From Bacteroidales bacterium (GTDB lineage Bacteria; Bacteroidota; Bacteroidia; Bacteroidales; F082), in contig JANJXG010000056.1 of NCBI GenBank assembly GCA_024709145.1, positions 1 to 50,055 of the forward strand: 50,055 nucleotides of DNA. Direction: 5' to 3'. How positions within the stretch are numbered: position 1 is the stretch's first letter; every line of letters starts with the position of its first letter. The notes under the pieces are model-generated. The model saw only the letters and a list, made by a program, of their open reading frames with translations. It was not told where the DNA came from and did not search any database. Below are positions 37,210 through 44,809 of this stretch, piece after piece. The translations under genes and the position numbers were made by a program.

Positions 37210-38430
37210 ATGAGCGACAGAACGATAGTACATATGGATCTTGACACATTTTTTGTGTCGGTAGAGCGTCTGGTCAACCCGGTATTGGTGGGCAAACCTG
37301 TGATCATCGGTGGGATTTCAGATCGTGGGGTAGTGGCCAGTTGCAGCTATGAAGCGCGGCGTTACGGTGTTCATTCAGCTATGCCGATGCGTATGGCAAA
37401 GCAATTGTGCAGTCAGGCGGTGTACATACGTGGCGATATGGATCTGTACAGTCGTTATTCGCGTCTTGTTACTGAGGTGATTGCCGAAAGTGCGCCCCTT
37501 TACGAGAAAACGTCGGTAGATGAGCATTATCTGGACCTGACGGGGATGGATCGTTTTTTTGGTTGTTACAAATGGACGCATGAGCTGCGCGAGCGCATCA
37601 TACGCAACACCGGTTTGCCAATTTCTTTTGGCTTGTCGGGTAATAAAACTGTTTCGAAGATTGCTACCGGTCAGGCCAAACCGAACGGGGAGTTGCAGGT
37701 GCTTACCAGAGAGGTAAATAATTTCCTCGATCCGCTTTCCATTCGTAAGATTCCCATGGTTGGTGAGACAAGCTACAGGTTGTTGCGGTCGATGGGCGTG
37801 GCTACCATCGGCACGTTGCGGCAGGTTCCGCCGGCGATGATGGAGCAGGTGATGGGCAAAAACGGTTTGGTGATCTGGCGTAAGGCCAACGGCATCGATC
37901 CAACACCGGTGCAGCCTTACTCAGAGCAGAAATCCATCAGCAGCGAGCATACCTACGAACAGGATACCACTGATGTGATCACGCTGCGGCAGACCCTTTC
38001 GGCGATGGTGGAGAAGCTGGCTTATGAGATGCGTTCAAAGGAAAAGTTAACAGGTTGCGTGAGTGTAAAAATCCGTTATGCCAACTTTGATACACACAGT
38101 CAGCAGAAGCATATTCCCTACACAGCTTTTGACCATGTGCTGCTTGATACAGTGCTTGTCCTGTTTGAAAAACTCTACAACCGCCGGATGCTTATCCGTT
38201 TGGTAGGTGTACGTTTCAGCAGCCTGGTAGGCGGATCGCAACAGCTCAATATGTTTGAAGACAGCAGCGAGATGGCCGGTCTTTATCAGGCCGTTGACCG
38301 CATCAGGCGACGTTTTGGACGCGACGCAGTGCGAAGGGCAGGGGGCGTTGAAAGGCCTGGCCTGGTCGTGCTTCAGTCGCATGATTCAAAATCCAGATCT
38401 TTTTTTGATTTTAAAACCCCGTCATTATGA
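37210..38430 (+). CDS. dinB: Y-family DNA polymerase (Pol IV-like)
   Basis: A 406-residue translesion polymerase. Catalytic carboxylates are visible: Asp10 (VHMDLDTFF), Asp104 and Glu105 (TSVDEHYLD; most DinB have DEAYLD). Fingers (SCSYEARRYGVHSAMP), helix-hairpin-helix thumb (LSIRKIPMVGETSYRLL) and little finger follow. QLNMF near 345-349 resembles a beta-clamp-binding pentapeptide, placed internally instead of at the C-terminus. It copies past DNA lesions at the cost of fidelity. Its divergence from the HTH-S24 gene suggests damage-inducible control, and a small acidic protein is coupled downstream. Confidence 0.93.
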   Translation: MSDRTIVHMDLDTFFVSVERLVNPVLVGKPVIIGGISDRGVVASCSYEARRYGVHSAMPMRMAKQLCSQAVYIRGDMDLYSRYSRLVTEVIAESAPLYEKTSVDEHYLDLTGMDRFFGCYKWTHELRERIIRNTGLPISFGLSGNKTVSKIATGQAKPNGELQVLTREVNNFLDPLSIRKIPMVGETSYRLLRSMGVATIGTLRQVPPAMMEQVMGKNGLVIWRKANGIDPTPVQPYSEQKSISSEHTYEQDTTDVITLRQTLSAMVEKLAYEMRSKEKLTGCVSVKIRYANFDTHSQQKHIPYTAFDHVLLDTVLVLFEKLYNRRMLIRLVGVRFSSLVGGSQQLNMFEDSSEMAGLYQAVDRIRRRFGRDAVRRAGGVERPGLVVLQSHDSKSRSFFDFKTPSL

Positions 38431-38615
38431 ACGAAGAATGTGCTTTTATGGATGAGTTTGCTGTATACCTCAACAGCCTTTACTGGGAGCAAGCCATCGA
38501 CGATTTACCTGCCGAACTTATTGCTTATGAATACATCAGGTTTAACGGAGGTAATGCCGATGAGTTACTTTTTACCACTGACGATTCTGATAAGGCGCTC
38601 CTTAAAGCCTCCTGA
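38427..38615 (+). CDS. Small acidic protein coupled to dinB
   Basis: A 62-residue frame whose ATG overlaps the dinB stop in the classic ATGA arrangement. The product is strongly acidic (about 14 Asp/Glu against 3 Lys/Arg), with no signal peptide or membrane segment and no motif I recognise. The coupling argues for a real gene, made in proportion to the polymerase, perhaps as a binding partner or inhibitor. Function is unknown. The overlapping 98-residue frame starting at 38440 lacks such support. Confidence 0.6.
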   Translation: MNEECAFMDEFAVYLNSLYWEQAIDDLPAELIAYEYIRFNGGNADELLFTTDDSDKALLKAS

Positions 38616-38633
38616 GTTACAGACAAGCTGCTA

Positions 38634-38804
38634 TCAGCGCTTTGAAATCGATTCAATCTTATCGAGGATAGCCTGTGCCTCGGCATATTTGCTGTCGCTG
38701 GCTGCCCGGTTGGTTTTTGATAAGGTATGTGCCTGAGCCATCAGCTTTTCGTAGGTTTGCTGCAATTTGTCGGCCTCAGATTTTTTCTTGAAGTAGTTGA
38801 GCAT
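38634..38804 (-). CDS. Lacal_2735-family small protein
   Basis: A 56-residue frame read directly on the minus strand: it begins MLNYFKKKSEADKLQQTY and ends AQAILDKIESISKR. The pattern FKKKSExxKLQxxYxKLMxxAxxLSxxNRxASDxKYAEA is that of the Lacal_2735 family, short charged helical proteins common in Bacteroidota with unknown function. It is convergent with the dinB-coupled small gene (18 bases between). Too short for usual ORF cut-offs. Confidence 0.75.
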   Translation of the reverse strand: MLNYFKKKSEADKLQQTYEKLMAQAHTLSKTNRAASDSKYAEAQAILDKIESISKR

Positions 38805-38961
38805 ATCAGTAATTGATTTAGTGAAATGGTAAACAGCTTCCGGAAGGTTTTGTTCATTGCAGAAAGACAGGTCACGGCCTTCAGTTGTTTACATTTTCGT
38901 TTTTGAAACTTCGAACTTTTTCAACAGGTCAATGAGTTATTTAACCATTCAAAGTCCCCGG

Positions 38962-39645
38962 TTAAGGTATCAACCGGTTAAGCAAGGTCTGGTGCTTGCC
39001 TTCGAGAGTGTGGAAGATTTTGTTTTCGATCTCGCCGAAATCTTGCTTGGCCATGCTAAATACGAGCTGTCCTTTTTCGATGTAATGGATGTGATCGCAT
39101 AGGTTGGTGAGTGTTTCGAGGATGTGGGAGGTGATAAGGATGGTTTTGCTCCCGCGCATTTTGAGCAGCAGGCTGCGCAGCATTCGGCTGCTTTCGAGGT
39201 CGAGGCCGTTGAATGGCTCATCAAGGATCATGATAGGTTTGTCCTGTCTGATACAGGCCAGGATAGCCAGTTTTTTCTTCATGCCGGTAGAGTAGTGCTC
39301 TATCAGCTCATCGAGAGGCAAACCGAAGAGTTCGTTCCAGGCATCGTTGCTGAAATGTTTGTTCTTAAAAAGCCGGAGATATTCCCTGCCGGTGATGTGG
39401 GCATAGAAAAAATTTTCTGTTTCAAGAAAGGTAATTTGCTTGCCAGAAGGTTTGTTTCCATGAATGGAAATGTGGCCTTTGTCAGGTTTCAGGTATCCGG
39501 CCAGAATGCTGAGAAGACTTGTCTTGCCTGCGCCGTTGAGGCCGGCAATACCGTGGATTTTGCCTATGTCCATTACAAGAGACAGATCTTGGAATAACGG
39601 TTGATTGTTCTGCCAGGAAAAAGAGATGTTGTTAACGGAAATCAT
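38962..39645 (-). CDS. ABC transporter ATP-binding protein
   Basis: A 227-residue ABC ATPase: Walker A GLNGAGKTS (about 37-45), a signature-like STGMKKKLAI, Walker B MILDEPFNGLD, and the H-loop ITSH. The subfamily resembles simple exporters (drug or lipid type). Its start overlaps the end of the membrane-protein gene by 14 bases, so the two form one transporter with a single ATPase and a single permease type. Substrate unknown. Confidence 0.92.
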   Translation of the reverse strand: MISVNNISFSWQNNQPLFQDLSLVMDIGKIHGIAGLNGAGKTSLLSILAGYLKPDKGHISIHGNKPSGKQITFLETENFFYAHITGREYLRLFKNKHFSNDAWNELFGLPLDELIEHYSTGMKKKLAILACIRQDKPIMILDEPFNGLDLESSRMLRSLLLKMRGSKTILITSHILETLTNLCDHIHYIEKGQLVFSMAKQDFGEIENKIFHTLEGKHQTLLNRLIP

Positions 39646-40585
39646 CGAGCAGGGGTTTTAGATTGTTTAATGACTTGAAGTAGAATCGGATACCCAATAT
39701 GATGACAAGCGGAAACAGCAACGGCAGCAGGACTGCTACACTGCCTAAGGATTGAAAAAATCTGCCTGCCTGACTGTCTTGCCCCGGGTCGTAGAAGGTG
39801 TATTTCACCACTATCGCATAGCTGTGAAGCAAGAGCATCGCGAACATAAGCATGGGCGTTACTAGCCAGTATTGCGGGTGAAGCAGCATGAAGATTAACA
39901 TGGCAGGCAAAGAAATCAGGCTATAGATGCGTGCGTGAAGTGCGAGTTTGTGTTGGATGAATGCTGCCGGTGGTAATTCAAAACTTCGCAACAAGGGCAG
40001 CGACTCATTTTTTTCATAGAAAGCCATCAGCATCCATCCAGTCAACAATTGGGCAACAGGCAGTGCTGCAGGATAGAAAGATACTGCCAGTCCGGCCATA
40101 TTCACGGCTGCGATCAGATAAAAAAACCTTCGCAGTCCTGCTTTCCATTCAAGGGCGTCATCAGGAAGTAAACTGAGTATGGGGTTCAGGCGGGCTTTTC
40201 TATGGCTTTGACGCCAGGGCTTCATTTTGGTAAGTGGTACAAGCGCCAGCAGCCATAGCAGCTGAAACAGATGACCACGCATGATCAGGATGAGCCATAC
40301 AGGCGTTAGCAATACCAGGTATTCGGTTAAAAACCATTCCATTGGCTTTTCCAGGTGTCTGTCGGCGAAAGGTCTGTCGCTTCGGCTTTGGTGGAGGGTC
40401 ATTATACCTGCCAGCGAAACCCAGACAGCCCAACGTGCACCATCATTATCTCTGCCGATGTTCCACAACACGGCCATACCTGCTGTGAGCATGGCTAGTA
40501 ATAATACCAGGCGTGGCAGCCCTAGCGAAGTAGCCAAACGGCCTGTCTGACTTGCCCGCAATCCCAGCATTTCCTTAATTGTCAT
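39632..40585 (-). CDS. Membrane component of ABC exporter
   Basis: A 317-residue integral membrane protein with roughly eight hydrophobic segments and an internal polar loop (about 110-150). No named family was recognised, but the 14-base overlap with the downstream ABC ATPase gene makes it the permease. An exact -7 element TATTTTTG lies just four bases upstream of the ATG at 40585, so the transcript should be leaderless. Substrate unknown. Confidence 0.78.
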   Translation of the reverse strand: MTIKEMLGLRASQTGRLATSLGLPRLVLLLAMLTAGMAVLWNIGRDNDGARWAVWVSLAGIMTLHQSRSDRPFADRHLEKPMEWFLTEYLVLLTPVWLILIMRGHLFQLLWLLALVPLTKMKPWRQSHRKARLNPILSLLPDDALEWKAGLRRFFYLIAAVNMAGLAVSFYPAALPVAQLLTGWMLMAFYEKNESLPLLRSFELPPAAFIQHKLALHARIYSLISLPAMLIFMLLHPQYWLVTPMLMFAMLLLHSYAIVVKYTFYDPGQDSQAGRFFQSLGSVAVLLPLLFPLVIILGIRFYFKSLNNLKPLLDDFR

Positions 40586-40589
40586 GCGA

Positions 40590-40597
40590 CAAAAATA
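40590..40597 (-). promoter_or_regulatory. Bacteroidota -7 element for the ABC exporter
   Basis: Minus strand reads TATTTTTG, an exact TAnnTTTG match only four bases upstream of the permease ATG, predicting a leaderless mRNA. Confidence 0.6.
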
Positions 40598-40858
40598 ACG
40601 AAAATGAGGATTGAGTTGCTTTTATGGGCCTTGATCTAAAGTGGTTTGGTGATGATCTTTTTTAAGCAAATGAGTGATGGGTTAATCACTTTGTTTACTT
40701 TTTCGAAGAATTTGTGTTTTCAGTAAAGTTAAACAAATGAATTCGAAACAAGATTGGTGATACATCTTTTGTATCCAGCTTTATTACAGACATAGTTTTG
40801 AGGTGACCCGTTATCTGAGACTTTTTCCTGTTTAAAATTCCTTCGGAATACCATTACT
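40598..40858. other. Non-coding spacer between ABC exporter and pirin
   Basis: About 260 bases without a supported frame. A small dyad GATAC/GTATC lies near 40760-40775. Nothing else was identified. Confidence 0.3.
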
Positions 40859-41737
40859 TCAATCTTCCAAAAATCCAAACTTACCCCGGTTGAAATCATC
40901 GAAAGCCTGTATTATTTCCCTGCGGTTGTTCATAACGAAGGGTCCGTGCGCTGCAATTGGCTCATCAATGGGTTCGCCGCTCAGGAGTAAAACAAGAGCA
41001 TCGTTGGTTGCTTCGATAGTAAAATTTTCGCCATCGTTTGCCATCAGAATAAAATGATCCACGGTGGCTTTTTCAATTTCATTCACTAATACACTGCCTT
41101 CGATAACGAGCAGAGCTGTCGGATAATTTGCGGGTAAGTTAACAGGCAGTTTGTAACCCTTTTTTAGCCGGAGGTTCATCAGGTAAACAGGAGTGAAAGT
41201 AGAGGCAGGTCCATAGGCTGTCAGGTAGTTGCCGGAAATCACTTCCACTTCACTACCATTTTCATCGAGTGTAAGCCGGCCAAAATCTTCCTTTTTGATT
41301 GCCTGGTATTTGGGAGGTTCCATCTTGTTTCTTGCCGGCAGGTTTACCCAAAGCTGTACCATTTGAAACTGCCCGCCTTCCTTGCTCCATTCTTTTTCAT
41401 GATACTCTTTGTGCAGTATACCACTGGCTGCCGTCATCCATTGAACATCGCCTTCGCCAATGATACCGCCACCGCCACTGCTGTCATGATGCTGAATTCT
41501 GCCTTTGTAGGCAATCGTGACTGTTTCAAAACCACGGTGTGGGTGCACACCCACGCCCCGTGGTTTGTCCGATGGCGGGAAATGATGGTTTGCATTGTAA
41601 TCGAGCAGGATAAAGGGATTCATCCGCTCCATGTTGGTGAGTGTTGTTCCAGGAATGAAATTATGTACTTTGAAGCCATCACCAACCCAATGATGTGGTG
41701 GTGGGGCTATTACCTTTTCTATATTTTTTCTTTTCAT
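40859..41737 (-). CDS. Pirin family protein
   Basis: A 292-residue bicupin. The metal-binding set of pirins is present: His65 and His67 (GVHPHRGFET), His109 and Glu111 (AASGILHKEYHE). The N-terminal WVGDGFKVHNFIPG and the C-terminal cupin (HGPFVMNNRREIIQAFDDF) are typical. Some bacterial pirins have quercetin dioxygenase activity or bind pyruvate dehydrogenase; the role here is not shown. It has an exact -7 element 23 bases upstream and no operon partner. Confidence 0.9.
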   Translation of the reverse strand: MKRKNIEKVIAPPPHHWVGDGFKVHNFIPGTTLTNMERMNPFILLDYNANHHFPPSDKPRGVGVHPHRGFETVTIAYKGRIQHHDSSGGGGIIGEGDVQWMTAASGILHKEYHEKEWSKEGGQFQMVQLWVNLPARNKMEPPKYQAIKKEDFGRLTLDENGSEVEVISGNYLTAYGPASTFTPVYLMNLRLKKGYKLPVNLPANYPTALLVIEGSVLVNEIEKATVDHFILMANDGENFTIEATNDALVLLLSGEPIDEPIAAHGPFVMNNRREIIQAFDDFNRGKFGFLED

Positions 41738-41760
41738 GTGTGTTGTGTTTATTGTTGGAG

Positions 41761-41768
41761 CAAAAGTA
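41761..41768 (-). promoter_or_regulatory. Bacteroidota -7 element for pirin
   Basis: Minus strand reads TACTTTTG, an exact TAnnTTTG match, 23 bases upstream of the pirin ATG at 41737. Confidence 0.55.
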
Positions 41769-42030
41769 AGCCGAATCGGAGGGCAGTTTATTAACCTGTG
41801 TTAAGAAATCAGCCGGAATGATAATAGATTCCAGTGGTTAGGATCCACATTTCCGGAATTGTTACAAAAGATAGGGTGATTGGGATATTTCTTTGATGAA
41901 TTGTTACTGATTTTGTTCTTTTACGACAGGGTTTCATCGTTTGTTAATTTTCAGGAGGGATAACTGAGAAGTGTGCAATTGAGTAAAAATGAAAATACCT
42001 GTTGATATCAATGGATAATTGTGTTCAATT
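41769..42030. other. Non-coding stretch between pirin and tRNA-Pro
   Basis: AT-rich, no supported frame on either strand. Beyond the flanking promoter elements nothing was identified. Confidence 0.3.
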
Positions 42031-42032
42031 GT

Positions 42033-42061
42033 TTTGAGTTTCGGGTAATTTCTTATTTTTG
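42033..42061 (+). promoter_or_regulatory. Promoter of tRNA-Pro
   Basis: TTTG at 42033-42036 and an exact -7 TATTTTTG at 42054-42061, 17 bases apart, end 17 bases before the mature tRNA 5' end. Confidence 0.65.
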
Positions 42062-42078
42062 CAGTCCGAAATTGTAAT

Positions 42079-42152
42079 CGGGGTGTAGCGCAGCCCGGTA
42101 GCGCGCTTCGTTCGGGACGAAGAGGCCGCTGGTTCGAATCCAGTCACCCCGA
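42079..42152 (+). tRNA. tRNA-Pro (anticodon CGG)
   Basis: A full cloverleaf: acceptor CGGGGTG with CACCCCG, D-arm with GGTA, anticodon stem CTTCG/CGAAG around loop TTCGGGA (anticodon CGG, reads CCG), and T-arm with GGTTCGAATCC. The discriminator is A. The 3' CCA is not encoded (the genome has CCC), so a CCA-adding enzyme is required. Confidence 0.97.
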
Positions 42153-42158
42153 CCCATC

Positions 42159-42189
42159 AAAAGACCAACTCTGACTGAGCTGGTCTTTT
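42159..42189. terminator. Bidirectional terminator between tRNA-Pro and the helicase gene
   Basis: 13-base arms (42159-42171, 42177-42189) with one imperfect pair and a 5-base loop; the outer pairs are AAAA/TTTT and six T residues follow on the plus strand. It fits termination of the tRNA rightward and of the helicase gene leftward. Confidence 0.8.
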
Positions 42190-42235
42190 TTGTTTTCCAT
42201 TGTTTAACAACACTTAAATCGGAAAAAGATCTACT

Positions 42236-44758
42236 TTATTCAGTTCCTGTGTCATACTGTTTCAAAGGTTCGATCTGCCCTGTGAAACTCAGATGATTCA
42301 GTACGATTCGAAGCTCAGTAAATTCATATTCAGGGCCAAGAACCTCACGAGCCCTTGAAAGGTGGGTATCGCCAGTTTCAATGAAATATTCCGAGATGGT
42401 GGCTGCTTTTTCAGGTGCAACAAGTGCATCAACTTCGATTTCACCGGTTTCAACGTGTTGTGCCAGATGATTATAGATGGTGCTTACAGCCATTTTACGC
42501 TCCAGAGCAATTTCGGCGATGCTTTTGCCTTCGCGGTATAAATCGAATGACTGTCGGTGGCTTGGTATTTTTGAGATTTCAGGTTTTTTTTCGGGCAACG
42601 GACTGAGGTTGATCGTCGTACCTGGCTCGTATTTGTTCAAATATTCACCAATAACACCCAGTAAGGCAGGGCCAAATCTGCCTAATCGTACTTTGCCCAA
42701 TCCTTTGATCTTGCTTAGGGCTTTCATATCAACGGGCTTTTTGGCTGAGATTTCTTTGGCTGTTTGAATGGGCAACACTTCATATACCTCCAGGTTGTGT
42801 GCATCTGCTGTAGCATTTCTCCATGTCATTAAAGCTTCATACAGTAGGTCTTTTTTTCCTTTTTCCGGTTTTTTCGAAAGTTGACTTTTTAGTTTGTGAT
42901 CAGTGTTTTTTGTAGCTGCTATTGCCCTTGCTGTCAGGTAGTTGTTGATTCTGAAGCCATGAGCGCAAGCTTCAAGACAAGCCAGCTGTACCTCCATATC
43001 GTTGATCAGCCTGCTGTAAGCATCCTGAAGTGATTTTCTAACCTCCTTATTGTCAGTTTCCACCTCCACATCAAGGTCTGACATCAAACCCCTGTACGGA
43101 GGAATGAAATATGCACAGGCTTTGCTTATTCTTTCTTGTAAAGGATCATTTTGCTCAATATCAGGGTTTTGTTCTGCAAGTTGCAAGACCTGTTTTTTAA
43201 ACTTTTGGCTGACTTCAACGAACTGGGTTATCAGAATTTTCTCGCATTTCAGGTAAGTTTCAGGCAGCTTATTACCAAGAATCGACTTGTTTTCAATACT
43301 ATGCCGGATCAGGTATTTGAGTCTGTGGCTGATCGTTTCAAAATCGGTGAGCTCATTTACAAGTTGCAAGGCAAAGACATTTTTTGCCTCCTGCAAGGTT
43401 TGTTCATTGGGCATTGAGGCTTCAACCTGATTCATATACTGACTCACCGTAGCATTGGATTTGATAGCGCTGGATGGTAGCAACGATCTGAAAACCATGC
43501 CTTCCAATGTACGGCATCGGCTCAGCGCCACATACACCTGTCCGTGTGCAAAAGCTGCCTGCGCATCGATAATGGCTTTATCGAAGGTGAGGCCCTGACT
43601 TTTGTGAATGGTAATGGCCCATGCCAGCTTAAGGGGTATCTGGGTAAAAGTGCCGATTGTTTCTTCCTCAATTTCACTTGTTTTTTCGTTGAGTCGGTAA
43701 CGGTTGTTTTGCCATTCAATAGCACTCACACTGATTGGATCGTCTTCTCCCTCACATTTTACACTAAGTTGTTGATCTTTTGAGTCAATCTCAGTGATTC
43801 TACCAATTTTACCGTTGAAAAATTGCTTGGCAGGAGAGGGGTCATTCTTGACAAACATCACCTGCGCACCCACTTTAAGTTCCAGTTCAGCTTCAGTGGG
43901 GAAAAGATATTCAGGAAAATCCTGCTTGATCACTGCTTTAAACCTAACAATTTTGGCCGGTAGCTTATTTAACTTTATTTCATTAATGCGTTGAGCTTGT
44001 GCGTTGTGCGTTGTTAAAGTGATGTAACCTTCTGTGTCGCCTTCAAAAACTTCAGGAAGATATCTCTGGTTAAGCTGTTGGATTGTTGCTTCATCGGGAT
44101 TCGACTCACGCACTTTGTTCAGAAGGCTGACAAATAAAGGGTCGGATTGCCTGAATACCTGGTTCAGCTCGATGCTGATATAGTTTGTTTCACTGAGGGC
44201 CTTGCTGCTGAAAAAGTAAACTGAACTATAGTATGGTCTCAACAATTCCCACTCTTCTTCTTTGGCAATGGGTGCCAGTTGGTGTAAATCGCCAATCATC
44301 AGCAGCTGAAGACCTCCAAATGGCAAACTTCGGTTACGGAACCGTCGGAGTACATTATCGATCGCATCCAGCAGGTCAGCCCTTACCATGCTGATTTCAT
44401 CAATCACAAGCAAGTCCAGACTGCGGATGATGTTGATTTTTTCACGACTGAATTTTTGCGACCTTGAGGCAAGTGCAGAAGGTTTCTGTTCCGAAATTTC
44501 CTCTGTTTTGTTGCCGAGCCCTGGTATTTGAGGACCGAAAGGTAGTTGAAAGAAACTGTGAATGGTCACGCCGCCTGCATTCATGGCGGCAACACCCGTA
44601 GGTGCAAGAATAACAAAGCGCTTGCTGGTCATATCACGCAATTGGCGCAAAAACGTGGTTTTCCCTGTTCCGGCTTTCCCGGTTAGAAAGATGTGTACAT
44701 TGGTACTGCTTACAAACTCCCGTGCAAGTGAGAGCTGTGAATTGGTTTCAAGTTTCAT
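42236..44758 (-). CDS. PIF1-type DNA helicase with HRDC and HTH_40 C-terminal domains
   Basis: An 840-residue SF1B helicase. The Walker A GKAGTGKTT is at 27-35, Walker B/motif II is LVIDEISMVRADLLDAID, and the C-terminal motor ends with AITIHKSQGLTFDKAI and VYVALSRCRTLEGM. After the motor come a long helical region, an HRDC domain (about 650-725: DLLYEALMTWRN, LSKIKGLGKVRLGRFG) and a helix-turn-helix of HTH_40 type (SFDLYREGKSIAEIALERK). Such proteins probably unwind structured or recombining DNA. The ATG at 44758 (MKLETNSQLSLAREF) was chosen over one 12 codons upstream. It ends the leftward gene series. Confidence 0.92.
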   Translation of the reverse strand: MKLETNSQLSLAREFVSSTNVHIFLTGKAGTGKTTFLRQLRDMTSKRFVILAPTGVAAMNAGGVTIHSFFQLPFGPQIPGLGNKTEEISEQKPSALASRSQKFSREKINIIRSLDLLVIDEISMVRADLLDAIDNVLRRFRNRSLPFGGLQLLMIGDLHQLAPIAKEEEWELLRPYYSSVYFFSSKALSETNYISIELNQVFRQSDPLFVSLLNKVRESNPDEATIQQLNQRYLPEVFEGDTEGYITLTTHNAQAQRINEIKLNKLPAKIVRFKAVIKQDFPEYLFPTEAELELKVGAQVMFVKNDPSPAKQFFNGKIGRITEIDSKDQQLSVKCEGEDDPISVSAIEWQNNRYRLNEKTSEIEEETIGTFTQIPLKLAWAITIHKSQGLTFDKAIIDAQAAFAHGQVYVALSRCRTLEGMVFRSLLPSSAIKSNATVSQYMNQVEASMPNEQTLQEAKNVFALQLVNELTDFETISHRLKYLIRHSIENKSILGNKLPETYLKCEKILITQFVEVSQKFKKQVLQLAEQNPDIEQNDPLQERISKACAYFIPPYRGLMSDLDVEVETDNKEVRKSLQDAYSRLINDMEVQLACLEACAHGFRINNYLTARAIAATKNTDHKLKSQLSKKPEKGKKDLLYEALMTWRNATADAHNLEVYEVLPIQTAKEISAKKPVDMKALSKIKGLGKVRLGRFGPALLGVIGEYLNKYEPGTTINLSPLPEKKPEISKIPSHRQSFDLYREGKSIAEIALERKMAVSTIYNHLAQHVETGEIEVDALVAPEKAATISEYFIETGDTHLSRAREVLGPEYEFTELRIVLNHLSFTGQIEPLKQYDTGTE

Positions 44759-44809
44759 GGATATGTGTTTAAGTTGTTTCTGCCACAACAGCACACATAC
44801 GCAACATTC

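Noticed and set aside
38440-38736. 98-codon plus-strand frame after dinB
   Set aside because: It overlaps the ATGA-coupled 62-residue frame and runs antisense through the Lacal_2735-type gene; its start has no support and its product no recognisable pattern.
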